From: Elmis aenea
Taxonomy: Eukaryota; Arthropoda; Insecta; Coleoptera; Elmidae
NCBI GenBank assembly: GCA_947652605.1
Contig: OX393577.1
Coordinates: forward strand, 56,878,108 to 56,942,107
Reading direction: 5' to 3'
DNA: 64,000 nucleotides
Both the position numbers and the translations under genes were made by a program. The notes beneath the pieces were generated by a model, which was not told where the DNA came from, searched no databases, and saw only the letters and a program-made list of their open reading frames with translations. Positions within the stretch are counted from its first letter, which is position 1. Each line of letters begins with the position of its first letter. Shown here piece by piece: positions 45,741 to 56,450 of this stretch.

Positions 45741-46440
45741 AGGGAAGGTCACGATACGTTGTCGCTAAAATACGACTAAGGCTGTGTTTATTGCATCAAG
45801 AACATCAAAACTAAATGTTTAAGAGAGTTATACGTGCCACTGGCCATTTTCTTCGGAAAAATAGGGGAAAAACTGAAAAGCTGAAAAATAAAAGTAATTT
45901 TTGCGATCGCGTTGGCCATGAAACCGTCAGAGAAAAAATCGAAATTTTTCTATTTACCAATGCGCGCATCCGTTCCAAGTAAAATGGTAGAAAGTTTTTA
46001 AAAAAATCTTAAACGGTTCCTGAGAAAAACGCGAAAAACCAGGCGTTTGTAAAAACGGTTTTCCCTATGTTAAACGCCTATGCAAGTCGAATCGTTGTAC
46101 CTACAGATATACCACAACTTCTCAAATCATAGCGCTTGTGAAGGGTTTTCGTTTTCGACGTTTTTTTCCGAAACCGTTCAGAATTTTTTCAAAAACTTTG
46201 CACTATTTTACTTGCAAAGGATGCGCGCATTGGTAAATAAAAGATTTTCGATTTTGTCTCTGACGGTGTCATGGCCAATGCGATCCAAAAAAGACCTTTT
46301 TATACCAATTTTTCTCCTATTTTTCCGAATGAAATGGCCAGTGGCACGTATAACTCTAGAAAACATTTAGTTTTGATGTCCTTAATGCAATAAACACAGC
46401 CTTAATCAAATTCTAGCGACAACGTATCGTGACCCTCCCT
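45741..46440. mobile_element. Foldback family H, copy 2, complete
   Basis: The arms are mirror copies running from AGGGAAGGTCACGATACG to CGTATCGTGACCCTCCCT. The inner parts (TGCGCGCATCCGTTCCAAGT/CTTGCAAAGGATGCGCGCAT, CTATGTTAAACGCC) pair almost throughout, so nearly the whole 700 bp can fold on itself. It serves as the reference for copies at 32941 and 58138. Confidence 0.92.
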
Positions 46441-47974
46441 TGTACGTATGACGAAAGTAAAAATTTTTGAAAGGTATTTGTTTTACTCTTTACAGACAAA
46501 TGATGCCATTGCCTACTATATTTTGCCTCATAGGTTTCACGTAACACTCCAATTTGCTAGAATAAACAGTTTTACAAGGGGTAGCATTATAAAATTTAAA
46601 CAAAATCTAAATTTTATATTCAATTATAGATAATAATTCAATGGGATAATTAAATTAAATTGGATCCTAAAGTGTATCTCCAATCGATCGCGCTGCACTA
46701 ACGTTAGACAAAAATGGAATGTTATACATAAATCCCTGCTCTAATCCTAACTTCTAAAAGCGCATTTATTTTGAAAAGACGAAAGCACCACCTAAAAACT
46801 TAAGCAACACCGTTCCACCTTATATGCCTCGGACAATTTTTCACATCTAGCGAAACTTTACATAATCTTTTAATAAAATTCAAATATGAAGCACGACTAC
46901 GTCTTCTTTTAGAATAATATATGTAGTACATTGAAAATTTTATAATTTCCCGACTTTTAAGCTTCAAAGTTGCTCGTTTGATACACCGGAAAATTACATG
47001 TACATGAATGACAAGAAAATGTATGTCTAGTATATGTATGTAGGAAGGGTAGATATTGCTAGAAGGGAAATATATTTGTGTGAATCCTGCAGATGGCAAG
47101 TTTACATATTTTTAAGATATGTATATTATTTGATGTTAAATAAAAAGCTGGAATCACTTTCTTAAATTGAATGTGCCAAGGAGCGATGTTTAATGTTACG
47201 CCATGTACCAAAAAACTCGTTGGTTTTAAGTTTAGTGTTAAAAGCTCGTCTGCGTAAGATTTATTTTTAAAGTATTGATGACCTTTCCAAATTATTTTAC
47301 GTGAAGATACAAATCCGGAAATAAAATTGAAAGTGGTTTTTAACTGTTTGTAATGTGGGGGAATTGCTATCTTTTACAACAATCTTAAAAAAAAAAACTG
47401 TGCATTATGGATTTATAAAATCGATGACTGATAACATAAAAAGTAAATCAAAGAATTCAGGATCAACACTTTGTTACTCCATTACAAACAGAAAAAGATC
47501 GGTGACTAATGTTGTCATTGTTATCCAAATCAATTGAAATACTTGAATAATAAAAAAACAGCATCAGTGAGGAAAATAAGTGTTCTAAGTTTATAAGCTT
47601 TTCTTTAAAAGCAGAAGATATTAAGTGTTAATATTTTGAAACAGCAACTGATAATATTCGTCTCTAAGAAAGTGTTAATAAAGGCTAGTTGTATGAAGAT
47701 TCTTATAAAAATAGGTTTAAGTTGCTGGAAAGTGTTATGTGTAGGTACAGGAAGTAATAAATAAAAGTGGCTTGGTTTTTTTCCAAAACAAATTATCCAA
47801 TATCGGCATAATAGTAAAATATTGGTTTTGTAATTCTTGCTCAAAAACTATTAAAAACATGTATTATTTCGTTAACCAAATTAAAGTGCACAAATGCCAG
47901 AAACAAGTTACCCAGAAAGAATCAAGGTAGAGCTGCATTAATTTTTTTTAAACACAAAGATTTACTAATACATA
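46441..47974. other. Nothing recognised
   Basis: About 1.5 kb with no assignable feature. Confidence 0.4.
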
Positions 47975-48940
47975 CCGAGTGTAACTTAGTTCTGGTACAC
48001 CTCCTTTTCTTTCCTTAGATTCGATTTTAAATAAATAAAGTTTTAGACGTATGATATGTGTAAAAAAGGGAAACATTTAAACATAGGTAATATGTACATT
48101 ATTGTTTTACTTCCGGTTTCGCCCGAAACGACCCTAATTTTGTTATTTTTATTAAAACACCTTGTATTTTTTAACATTTTTGGGGAGAGCAAACAATTTG
48201 GATACAACTGCATCATTTTGGTTAATTTCTATAACCTCAAAATTTTTGAACGACAATTTATTTTGTGATTAAGTGTCAATATGAAAATGTTTAGATTTTT
48301 TAATTAAAAAACTATAGCAGTTAAACATAATACCGTTAGCTTGTTTTGTTGTAGGTAATTAGGCACAGGGTACTTCGATTAACAGGATCTTTTAATAAGG
48401 TTTCATAATATTTTAAGTCTTTAAAGCAGCATTTTAACATAAATATGAGTTATTGGTGTAATTTAATTCGTCAGAAAATACTCTTTTTAAATAACCGCGT
48501 GTACCATTACTGTTCCAGATAAAAAACTGAATGTCAAAAACACGATTCTGCAACCTCTAAAGCCTAATAAAGTAACCTAAATGTCAGTTAAAATTAACAA
48601 AAACATTTTTCCGGCACTTGTTGACATGATAGAATACAGGTCATGGCACAATTAATAAAAAATAAATGTTCGTCCAAAATTTATTTAAGGCAATAAAAAT
48701 TGACCAAAATGTTGAAGCTGTATCCAAAGTTGCTTCCAAAAATGTAAAAATATACAGGGTGTTCCATTTAAAATAACAAAGTTTATTTCCTGCTAAACGG
48801 AAAGTGAACAATGGTGTACAGATATGTTTAAAAAATCCGTTTTTTTTACACATATATGACTAAGATTTCATTTATTTAAAATCAAAACTAAAGAAAAAAA
48901 AGGTGGTTGTACCAGAACTTAGTTGCACCCGGTGTATCAA
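47975..48940. mobile_element. Foldback element related to family G
   Basis: The left arm (GTGTAACTTAGTTCTGGTAC, TTAAATAAATAAAGTTTTAG) is mirrored at 48790-48940 (ATTTAAAATCAAAACTAAAG, GTACCAGAACTTAGTTGCAC). The termini resemble the CCGGGTGTAACT ends at 24661. No coding content. Confidence 0.75.
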
Positions 48941-50683
48941 ACAGGATAACTAACCAATTTAAAAAAAAGCAACATGTCAAGATAATTATCAGACAATAAA
49001 AATTTTTCTTAATTTTTCAAACCTAATATTGTGAGAAAAAATTTATTTTGTTAGGAAAACCGTTTATTTGATGTACCATGCCATTGTTTCTATCGCGGCC
49101 ACTTTGTGACTTTTTCTGTATTTCAGTTATTATTTTATTATTAGCAGTATATTAACAGTCTTCAGCGTGCATGTAAACCAATCAGAATTATATTGCAATC
49201 AACCGCGCGTCTCCATGCCTACAAGAGAATACAAATTTGACAAAACAAGGTAGTCGCCATTCAACAGTGACAACAGTCGGCAGATAATTAACTCTTATAG
49301 GTCAATAAAAGAACTTCATTCACTGCCAACACCAGCCAGCCGAGCCCGCTGGTGTTATTGGTGGCCTAACTCACACCACGATCTTGAAAACCCTCACGCG
49401 CCTATCGACTTACGATAAATCCGCGACTTCGCCGTCATAATCAATATTTCAGTTCTTGGCTGTTAAGATGATTTCGATTCGAACAAAAGCACTGGACTGT
49501 AGGGCTTAAAAAACTTTCTCAATTATTCGGACGTTTAATCATTCAAAAACCTTCAATAGAAAGAAAAATCTTAACGGGTGAAGACTTTACCGATTTTTTT
49601 TGTGAACACACCTGCGGGTACAAGTAAATGGTTAGTGTACTTTGTTTTTACTTCTTATTACATCGGTCATCGACACCTTAAACCACTTTTTAAGTGATGT
49701 GGTGACAATATTTTGGAAAAATATAGTTTTTAATATAAATGAGCTTTAGTAAATGTCATACAACCGAGAATGACTCAATAGCTTACAGTAAACGAGTGGC
49801 ACTAGAACGCAACAGACTGACAGGTGAAAATTGCAATTTTGAAAAAGATATTAATGAAAAAAAAAACGAATTAGCTTCACTTTGAAAACCGATCTTCCTA
49901 TAAACACTTGTTTTAAGCGCTCGGGTTAAAGAAGCTTTGAAGCGGCGCTTTGAGCTTTTTAACTTTTAGAGCTTTGTGAAAACCTATTCAAACGTTTTCA
50001 GATGTTTTGGAAGTCTAAGCGCTGCGTGAAGCCATTCGTACATAATCGGGATTATTTTAAATGTACTTCTGTTTCTGAGAGATATCTCCGTATAGAATTA
50101 TAATGGCAGAGTACGTCCGTCAAAATATTATTGCTAGATTTTAAAATTTATGGAACAAAAACAAGGTTAAATAATCATAGGTTGGTTTTGAGCAAGCACA
50201 GTTTGATAATTACAGTTGAAATTACATTTCCTACACGGTTTTTGGTTACTTTATTTGCCGGAAGTAAGGAGCAATTGTACTTTTTGAGGTACCAATAGCT
50301 GCAACATTATTGGAAGTCCAATTTCATCCTAGGATTTTTAGAATAATTTTAAAATCGTTGTGTAATGCATCACTAAAAGCTTTAAAAAGAAATTAATGTA
50401 TGTACAAAATATTGTTGGAAAGTTACTTTTACCTTAAATATTTTAAATAAATCAAAGATATCTGCTTTTTAACACATAAATAAAAATGCAGGTAAAATAC
50501 AACTTATATGTAAAAAGAATGTTTTTAAGAAGAATACCTATACGAAATTATTAAAGGAATATGAAATAAATACAAAATAAATAAGAAGTTTGCCGATTAA
50601 GAGATGAAAGTCTCGAAACTAGCATAAATGTTTTTTAATAATACCTGCTTGAAGAAAAACAAATACATTTTTAATTAAACGTG
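48941..50683. other. No gene recognised; possible LTR fragment inside
   Basis: A possible retroviral-type LTR end is described under findings (about 49105-49385). The remainder is AT-rich, with no family-like frame. Confidence 0.4.
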
Positions 50684-51009
50684 TATATGTCGCAGGCATA
50701 ATGTGAAATCCGGAATTTTATAAAATAACTAGCCGTAAAAACGAGCAAATTATGTTTTTTTTTAAACATACAAAAAAAAGCTTTAACCTGACCCTCATTC
50801 ATTTGGTCAGTAATAGAGGGTCAGGTTAAAGTTTTTTTTTAAAATAAATTATGAAAATTAAGCTAATAGGTTTGTTTTCATTAAAAACAATTATGCCGGC
50901 ATTTTATTATTCGCCTAGTCAAAACACGAGATGCTCGTTTTGCCGATTTTAATAAAATGCCTAGGCATTTTTTAAAATTCTAGATTTCAAATTATGCCTA
51001 CGACATATT
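50684..51009. mobile_element. MITE family F, copy 2, diverged
   Basis: It begins TATATGTCGCAGGCATAATG and ends TTATGCCTACGACATAT. The central hairpin (TTTAACCTGACCCTCATTCA / GAGGGTCAGGTTAAAG) is conserved with copy 1. It abuts family D repeat sequence at 51009. Confidence 0.85.
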
Positions 51010-51260
51010 ATACATTCAGTATGACGGTCGCACCTTTATAACTTTATTTTGAGAGGAAGCTCCAATAAACTCCATGTTTTTTTAATTTAAAGGAAATTCT
51101 CCATCAATTGACGTTAATTTTTTATTTTAATGAAGTATATCAGACTGACGTGGGTCAGCTTTGTTTTTATTTTAATTTCATAGTTTTTTATTAATTCTGA
51201 TAGAGAATTTAATTCTTTCCCATCGTGCACTAAAAAAAGCATACTGTAACAGTTCACTTT
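51009..51260. repeat. Dispersed repeat family D, copy 2
   Basis: It shares ordered blocks with 11204-11600 (CGGTCGCACC, AACTCCATGTTTTTTT, GATAGAGAATTTAATTCT). Confidence 0.5.
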
Positions 51261-51581
51261 TTTTTAAATTTTTTGTTTAATTTCCCTCTTTTCGTGGATG
51301 CTTTTTTTGGCTTTTTTTTTGTTAAAAACTTGTGATCGTCTGTTGTGGTGGCTGGTCCTTTCGATGTTGTTGGATCGTGGTTCACCAGTCACTAGAAGTA
51401 TTCAAAGACAGCAATTAATAAACACTAAAGATTTATTTATATTCGTCGCTAGCTGTCTCACAACCCTGCAAAACTATACTGTTTTGGTTATCGTCACAAT
51501 AATTAAACAGAGTGCATTTTGTTCGTCGCACTCGAGTTTTCGTCATAGAAAAATGTCAACAGCTTTTGTTGTTAAAAGTTC

Positions 51582-51890
51582 AGCCCCCAGCGAGTGACTC
51601 GCCAGGAAATGAATAGCCAGGAAAAACCAAATTATAGTAAAAGTGAACGCGCAGCCCAGCTCTCAGCGATTGCTCGTCAAGAAGGCCTATCGCGTATCTA
51701 GGATATTCCCTGGGCTTAAGCTTCGAGCGCAAAACGCCAGAAAAAAACTACAGGGAAAGAGAACTATATTTTTTATAATGGAAAATAGAGCCGATTCCAG
51801 GGCACAACGCCGGTAAAACTCCTAGTGTTTCATAAAAGAAAGTAGAGTCCGGCTCCAAGCGAATAACGCCAAGAAGGTTCAAATAAAAAA
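51582..51890 (+). repeat. Degenerate array of about five CCAGCGA...CGCCAGGAA modules
   Basis: Related short blocks recur roughly every 60-80 bp: CCCCCAGCGAGTGACTCGCC, AGCTCTCAGCGATTGCTCG, TTCGAGCGCAAAACGCCAG, ATTCCAGGGCACAACGCC, GCTCCAAGCGAATAACGCC. The region is less AT-rich than its neighbours. Coding is not evident. The function, if any, is unknown. Confidence 0.45.
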
Positions 51891-51966
51891 TCGGAAGTCC
51901 TCTAACCTTCGTGAGTTTTGAGTTTTGTACTTACGCTTCTTTACTTCTTCCCACATTTTTGTAAAT

Positions 51967-52031
51967 CCTAACCCAACCTATCCTGACCTAACCTTGCCCA
52001 ACCTGACCCAACCCAACCAAACCAAACTCAA
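51967..52031 (+). repeat. Degenerate 5-bp repeat resembling insect telomeric DNA
   Basis: Thirteen consecutive pentamers stay in register, mostly CCTAA, CCCAA and CCTGA with a few variants. CCTAA is the complement of the insect telomere repeat TTAGG, and CCTGA is the complement of TCAGG used by some beetles. It could equally be an ordinary microsatellite. Confidence 0.6.
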
Positions 52032-52642
52032 CTGTAAACAACTAGTTTTGATCTGTTACGGTAAAGGAATATTTGGGTCTGATAATTTTAAGATTTTCTG
52101 CAGTTTTCTTGGAAAAAATTGGTAACAATATTTCTTTTTTATTTTTTGGAGTGCTGGTCAATTTGCTGATTTAATAAATTAACATACATACACAATACAC
52201 ATACATATATCATATATTATAAACGTTACTTTGTAGATAATTGCCATCCTGTATGGTAGGGTAAGTCCGGGATAGATGCCCCAACGGCGAAGATCAAAAT
52301 AATTTCGTTATTAACGGACAGGTTGCGCTGGCTTTTTAAGGGTTGGTTTGTATTGCGTATGTGATTGTGTGCAGTGCTATTTTTTTTTTTAAAAACCTTA
52401 TTCGGGCAAGTTATTTGCAAAAATTCATTTTTAGAGCTTCACAAAATTCATCAATGATTTGCTTGTACACGCATATCATGATAAAGTACTTTTATTATTG
52501 TTTTTGTAGTGCAATACATTTAGGCATACAATAGGTTAGTGTTCGTGCCAAAGTACATATTCTGGCGCAAAATTTAAATTTGATATTTGGCTGGGGCATC
52601 TATACCGGACCATCGGGGAACATGCCCTACATGTGTTGGGTG

Positions 52643-52840
52643 CAGGGCCGGCCCTAGGGAGGGGGCAGGGTGTGCACCGCACACGGCCCCGCGCTAGCCG
52701 TCTAGGGTGCTTTTTTTTAGATCACCAGCCTGTTTTTTCAGTTTTTTTGTAACATTTTACTTTAACTCGGCCCTTTATCAAAATATCCGGCCTCGCATTT
52801 GTTTTCGCACACGGCCCCGCAAACCCTAGGACCGGTTCTG
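52643..52840. mobile_element. Non-autonomous hAT element (CAGGGCCGGCCC family), copy 2
   Basis: It starts CAGGGCCGGCCCTAGGG and ends CCTAGGACCGGTTCTG, with perfect 8-bp target duplications GTTGGGTG (52635-52642 and 52841-52848). At 198 bp it is half the length of copy 1 at 20481, which carries additional sequence. Confidence 0.95.
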
Positions 52841-52848
52841 GTTGGGTG

Positions 52849-52996
52849 TGGGGAAATGTACACAAACACAAAGTGGAATGATGAGTGGGTTCAGTGCATG
52901 CATTGCAACAAATGGTCCCGTGAAGGCTGTTCTAAATATGAAAATCTTTGTAATGTGTGGAAAAATAATGACATTAAAAAAGAAATAAGTACTTAA
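52849..52996 (+). pseudogene. pogo-type transposase zinc-ribbon relic
   Basis: The plus-strand frame reads EMYTNTKWNDEWVQCMHCNK and WSREGCSKYENLCN: a CxxCxxW...C ribbon like the relic at 6212 (both have WVQCxxCxKW). Closing cysteines are lost. The ORF's N-terminal residues come from the inserted hAT and are spurious. Confidence 0.6.
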
Positions 52997-53308
52997 TTGT
53001 TAATATGTGTACTAAACATTTAGTTTCTGTTTATTAATTTGTGATTGCACAATATTTTCGTAGGGGCATCTATACCTATACTAGTGGGGCATCTTTGCTC
53101 GACAGTTTGGTGAAGATGGCAAATGCTCATATTTTAAGTTTTTAATTATTCGAATCATATTACTTTATAACAGTGTAAATTTTTATGTTTAAATAAAATA
53201 ATATACATAGAGCTGTCATACAACGTAGTTACAACCATAGTTTTTACTCCTTTGTCCAGAAAATATTAGCATCTAAAAAGGTGGGGCATCTATCCCGGAC
53301 TTACCCTA

Positions 53309-54370
53309 TATGATTCCAGCTTATTTTTAATTGTTTTTTTTTTTCGCAAATGCAGGTTAACGAATTGTAGAAACACTAAAATACTTTCTCACTAATCTTT
53401 TTCATTCTTATGTATGCGCAAAGAGAAATTGGAAATTGTAAATCGATCTCTTAAAATCAGACAGCCCCTATCGTGTCGTAATTTTAATAATTTATGTATG
53501 AATATGCGTTACTTATGCATCGAACAACTTTGTAATAACAACAAAACGATAACTTTTAAGAGCGGATAACAATGTAGTGCTTTAAAGCCTTTTAACACCA
53601 GACAATGCGTCTAACCAAGATGTGCGATTAATGGGTCAATAATTTATTTTATTACTCACTATATTTCGCCTTCGTCTTTATGGACGAACAAACAAACCAC
53701 AGACGGTTATTTAATTCCATTATTCTATGTTAACGATCTCTGTGCATGTCTAGTGGTTATGGCGGCGGTGGCCATTGCTCGCACACTTTATTGTACACAA
53801 TAATTAGGGCAATACAATAATAAAGTAAGAGTTTTTCTTTTGTGATTACATCTACACTTTTATTCCGCCAATTAAAATGCTAATATCTTGTATCCAGGCA
53901 ATTATAGTTCCATGTACAAGGTAATGTTCCTTATCGGAGCTTAAATTTTACAGAAAAACTTAATTTTATTGTTGCTTAGTTTGAATAACGTACAGGAAGC
54001 GCAATAAATACAAATTCCATACAAATTTTATTTACAATGCACAGACCCATTCCAAAATTGGCTCGATAATTTAATATTGTTTTAGTACCTTCGTTAAGTA
54101 GGCATTAAGTTTTTAAAATTGGTTTTGGTTTTGGAAAGCGAGGTTGCATTTTGGTTTGGTTTTCAATCTAATCTCCAAGAGATTTTCTTCAGACTTTTCA
54201 AAGTTGAAAATTACTGTACCACTCAAAATTTTCTTAAAATAGTTATTTATGTATCAAGGCCAAAAAGTGTAACTTTTTCGGCCGCGTCTGGTTAGCTGGC
54301 CGAGACGTAGTCAAGGTCAGCAAACAGGCAAGGCTGAAAAAGTACGTTTTGGCCGAGGTGCATATTACAT
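53309..54370. other. Nothing recognised; repeat debris
   Basis: 54140-54270 resembles family B arm text (AGACTTTTCAAAGTTGAAAA). At 54285-54360 the blocks GGCCGCGTCTGG, TGGCCGAGACG and TTTTGGCCGAGG form a GC-richer patch next to the palindrome that follows. Confidence 0.45.
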
Positions 54371-54655
54371 TTTTTGTGCGATCGAATTAAAAACAATTTA
54401 AATTTTTAATAATTTTCAAAATTATAGGTTAGAAACTACGTGACATTCTGTCACTGACAGATGACGGCGTATGTACTGCATTACCGGCCCTCTCCTTAGC
54501 AACGGCCGTAAAAGTAACTTTTTCGGCCGTTGCTAAGGGTAACGGCCTGAAAAGTAACTTTTACGGCCGTTGCTAAGGATAGGGCCGGTAATGCAGTACT
54601 TTATGGTTGCTAACGCGTCCGTCAAACAGCTGTTTCTAGTACGATCGCACAAAAA
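54371..54655. repeat. Palindromic element with a 127-bp near-perfect hairpin
   Basis: The outer arms are TTTTTTGTGCGATCG and CGATCGCACAAAAAA. The inner palindrome 54473-54599 begins GTACTGCATTACCGGCCCT and ends AGGGCCGGTAATGCAGTAC, with CCTTAGCAACGGCCGTAAAA against TTTTACGGCCGTTGCTAAGG inside. GGCCGTTGCTAAGG occurs repeatedly. It is markedly GC-rich relative to the surroundings and has no coding content. Confidence 0.88.
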
Positions 54656-54900
54656 ACCTTTTAAATTTTTTGAAATAAATTTTAAGAGAAATCCAAAAAT
54701 ATATAAATATACAAGGTGTTCTATTTAAAATTTTAGTGAGTCCGTTTCCGGTTGAACCGAAAGTCATTTTGCAACCTCAATATTTTCTTTGAATCTGAAA
54801 CATACGATAATAAGCAGATGCCAAATTTCATTATGATGTATTTTATAGTGTTCTAGATATTTGTCCTTTTCCATACTTTTGCGCAGCACTGTATATTTGG
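54656..54900. repeat. Dispersed repeat family I, copy 1
   Basis: GTGAGTCCGTTTCCGGTTGA, TTTCATTATGATG and CCATACTTTTGCGCAGCACT match, in inverted order, 62118-62300 (GTGATGCGCAAAAGTATGG, CAACCGGAAACGGACTC). It ends in CACTGTATA, a TIR-like terminus. Confidence 0.65.
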
Positions 54901-55487
54901 GCGAGATAGCGTTACAAAACGTTGCAAAAATGCAAAAATATTTCGTTTTCGTTGTTTACGTTCCCACCCACAAAATTTAGTTTTCGTTTCGGTGAACCGA
55001 AATTTAATAACAGTTAAAACCGGTATACAATTAATTCACCCAATGTCAAAAGGATTATAAGTACTTCGTATGTTTTTATATGTAAATCAGCATAGTTCGC
55101 CTTAAATAACAACAAATTTCTTGTGATTATTTTGTACTTGTAGTAATAAATGTGAGATATAAAATGTTTGTGATCAATTTTAAAGTCTATCTACATTTTT
55201 GTTTCTGTTTTTTAACAATCGTTGGGCCACCGGTAAATTGTAAACGGCGATATGTTCGATTTTGATCATTATGGACAGTGCTGAATGATCAAAATCGAAC
55301 ATATAGCCGTTTATTATCTTTTTTTATTATCTATATTGTATTATTATTAAATAATGCAGTCCATAATGATTAAAATGGAATATATCACCGTTTAGCGGTG
55401 GCCCACCGATTACTAAGAAACAGAAACAAAAATGTTAATGAACTTTAAAATTCATTACAAAAATTTTATATCTCACATTTATTACTA

Positions 55488-56405
55488 CGAGGGTCAGTCA
55501 AATATAAACCGGACTTTTTTCCATACCACTGAACGAGCGATCATTCGCAGCTGATACCCTATAGGACTGTTAATGGGGGTGTCGTGACTCATTTTTAGTC
55601 GAAAACATAACCTCACATTTGTTTGTTTTTGAGCTAGCACTATGAGTGAGCAAGTAGTGCCCAGTGCCGTTGCACAACGCATTGTTATTAAGTTTTTGGC
55701 GAATGAAAAAGTGAAACCCATCGAGATTTTGATAAGATTACGTAAACAGTTTGGCAATGAAACCTTATCTAGGACACACGTGTTTGCACGGCATAAATCG
55801 TTCGCTGGTGGACGTAATGAAGTGCAAAACTTGCCCCATCCGCGTCGCCCCAAGACCAGCATAATCTCAAACAACATTCAAGCAGTTCGAGGGCTTATTG
55901 AAGGGAACCGGCGGTTAACAGTGGATGACATTTGTAAAAGCATTGGACTAAGCGAACTATTGGACAAAGTCAAGACATCCTATAGGTCCAAAAGACGTGG
56001 CGTTCCCATTCGCAGCGTGTTGCTCTTGCACGACAACGCTAGACCGCATACTGCCGCCTTAACCGAAGATAAATTAACAAAAATGCATTGGACTACTATT
56101 AAAAATGCCCCTTATAGCCCTGACTTATCACCGTGTGATTATCATTTATTCGGACCACTCAAGGAGGCGTTAGGAGGACAGCAATTCCAAAATAATGAAG
56201 AGGTGAAGCAATTTGTGTGTAATTGGCTTCGCACACGTCCCACTTCTTTTTACAATAAAGAAATACAAAAACTGCCAATCCGTTGGCAAAAGTGTGTAAA
56301 TGTCAACGGAAACTATGTAGAAAAATGAGTTGTGCTAATTTTTGAAAATTTTTAATTTAATACAGAGTATGGAAAAAAGTCCGGTTTATATTTGACTGGC
56401 CCTCG
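55488..56405 (+). mobile_element. mariner element, internally deleted
   Basis: The TIRs are CGAGGGTCAGTCAAATATAA and TTATATTTGACTGGCCCTCG, extending through ACCGGACTTTTTTCCATAC, and are flanked by TA. The 918-bp element is about 350-400 bp shorter than a typical full mariner, consistent with a deletion inside the transposase gene. Confidence 0.95.
55642..56328 (+). CDS. mariner transposase with in-frame internal deletion
   Basis: The frame is open from MSEQVVPSAVAQRIVIKFLA to the stop, 228 codons against roughly 340-350 normally. The first 110 residues hold the two helix-turn-helix DNA-binding units (LIRLRKQFGNETLSRTHVFA, then HPRRPKTS and RRLTVDDICKSIGLS). After SIGLS the sequence jumps to DKVKTSYRSKRRG, having lost the region with the first catalytic aspartate. 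The second (LLLHDNARPHTA) and third (SPDLSPCDYHLFGPLK) are present with 34 residues between them, so this is a DD34D mariner. The reading frame survives although catalysis should not. It could bind its TIRs and act as a repressor, but expression is unknown. Confidence 0.88.
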   Translation: MSEQVVPSAVAQRIVIKFLANEKVKPIEILIRLRKQFGNETLSRTHVFARHKSFAGGRNEVQNLPHPRRPKTSIISNNIQAVRGLIEGNRRLTVDDICKSIGLSELLDKVKTSYRSKRRGVPIRSVLLLHDNARPHTAALTEDKLTKMHWTTIKNAPYSPDLSPCDYHLFGPLKEALGGQQFQNNEEVKQFVCNWLRTRPTSFYNKEIQKLPIRWQKCVNVNGNYVEK

Positions 56406-56450
56406 TAGAAGTACAAAATAATCACGCCAAATTTTGGAGTTGCGAATCAC

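Larger units (their letters stand above)
52258..53308. mobile_element. pogo-like TIR element, host to a hAT
   Basis: The inverted ends are TAGGGTAAGTCCGGGATAGA and TCTATCCCGGACTTACCCTA, the outer TA presumably being the target duplication. The motif GGGGCATCTAT is repeated inward from the right end (53282, 53064 and 52590 as GGGGCATCTATACCGG). It contains the C-terminal relic of a transposase and the hAT at 52643-52840. Confidence 0.85.
55085..56450. mobile_element. Foldback element hosting a mariner
   Basis: The left arm GTGATTATTTTGTACTTGTA, TAAATGTGAGATA, GGGCCACCGGTAAATTGTAA, GATATGTTCGATTTTGATCA is mirrored to its right. The right arm is interrupted by the mariner between TCTCACATTTATTAC and GAAGTACAAAATAATCAC. 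Joining these flanks restores the complement of the left arm, with a single TA at the junction. Confidence 0.8.

Noticed and set aside
51298..51597. A 99-codon plus-strand frame with a hydrophobic start resembling a signal peptide
   Set aside because: The hydrophobic run comes from a T-rich tract. The rest has no domain and runs into the degenerate repeat array.
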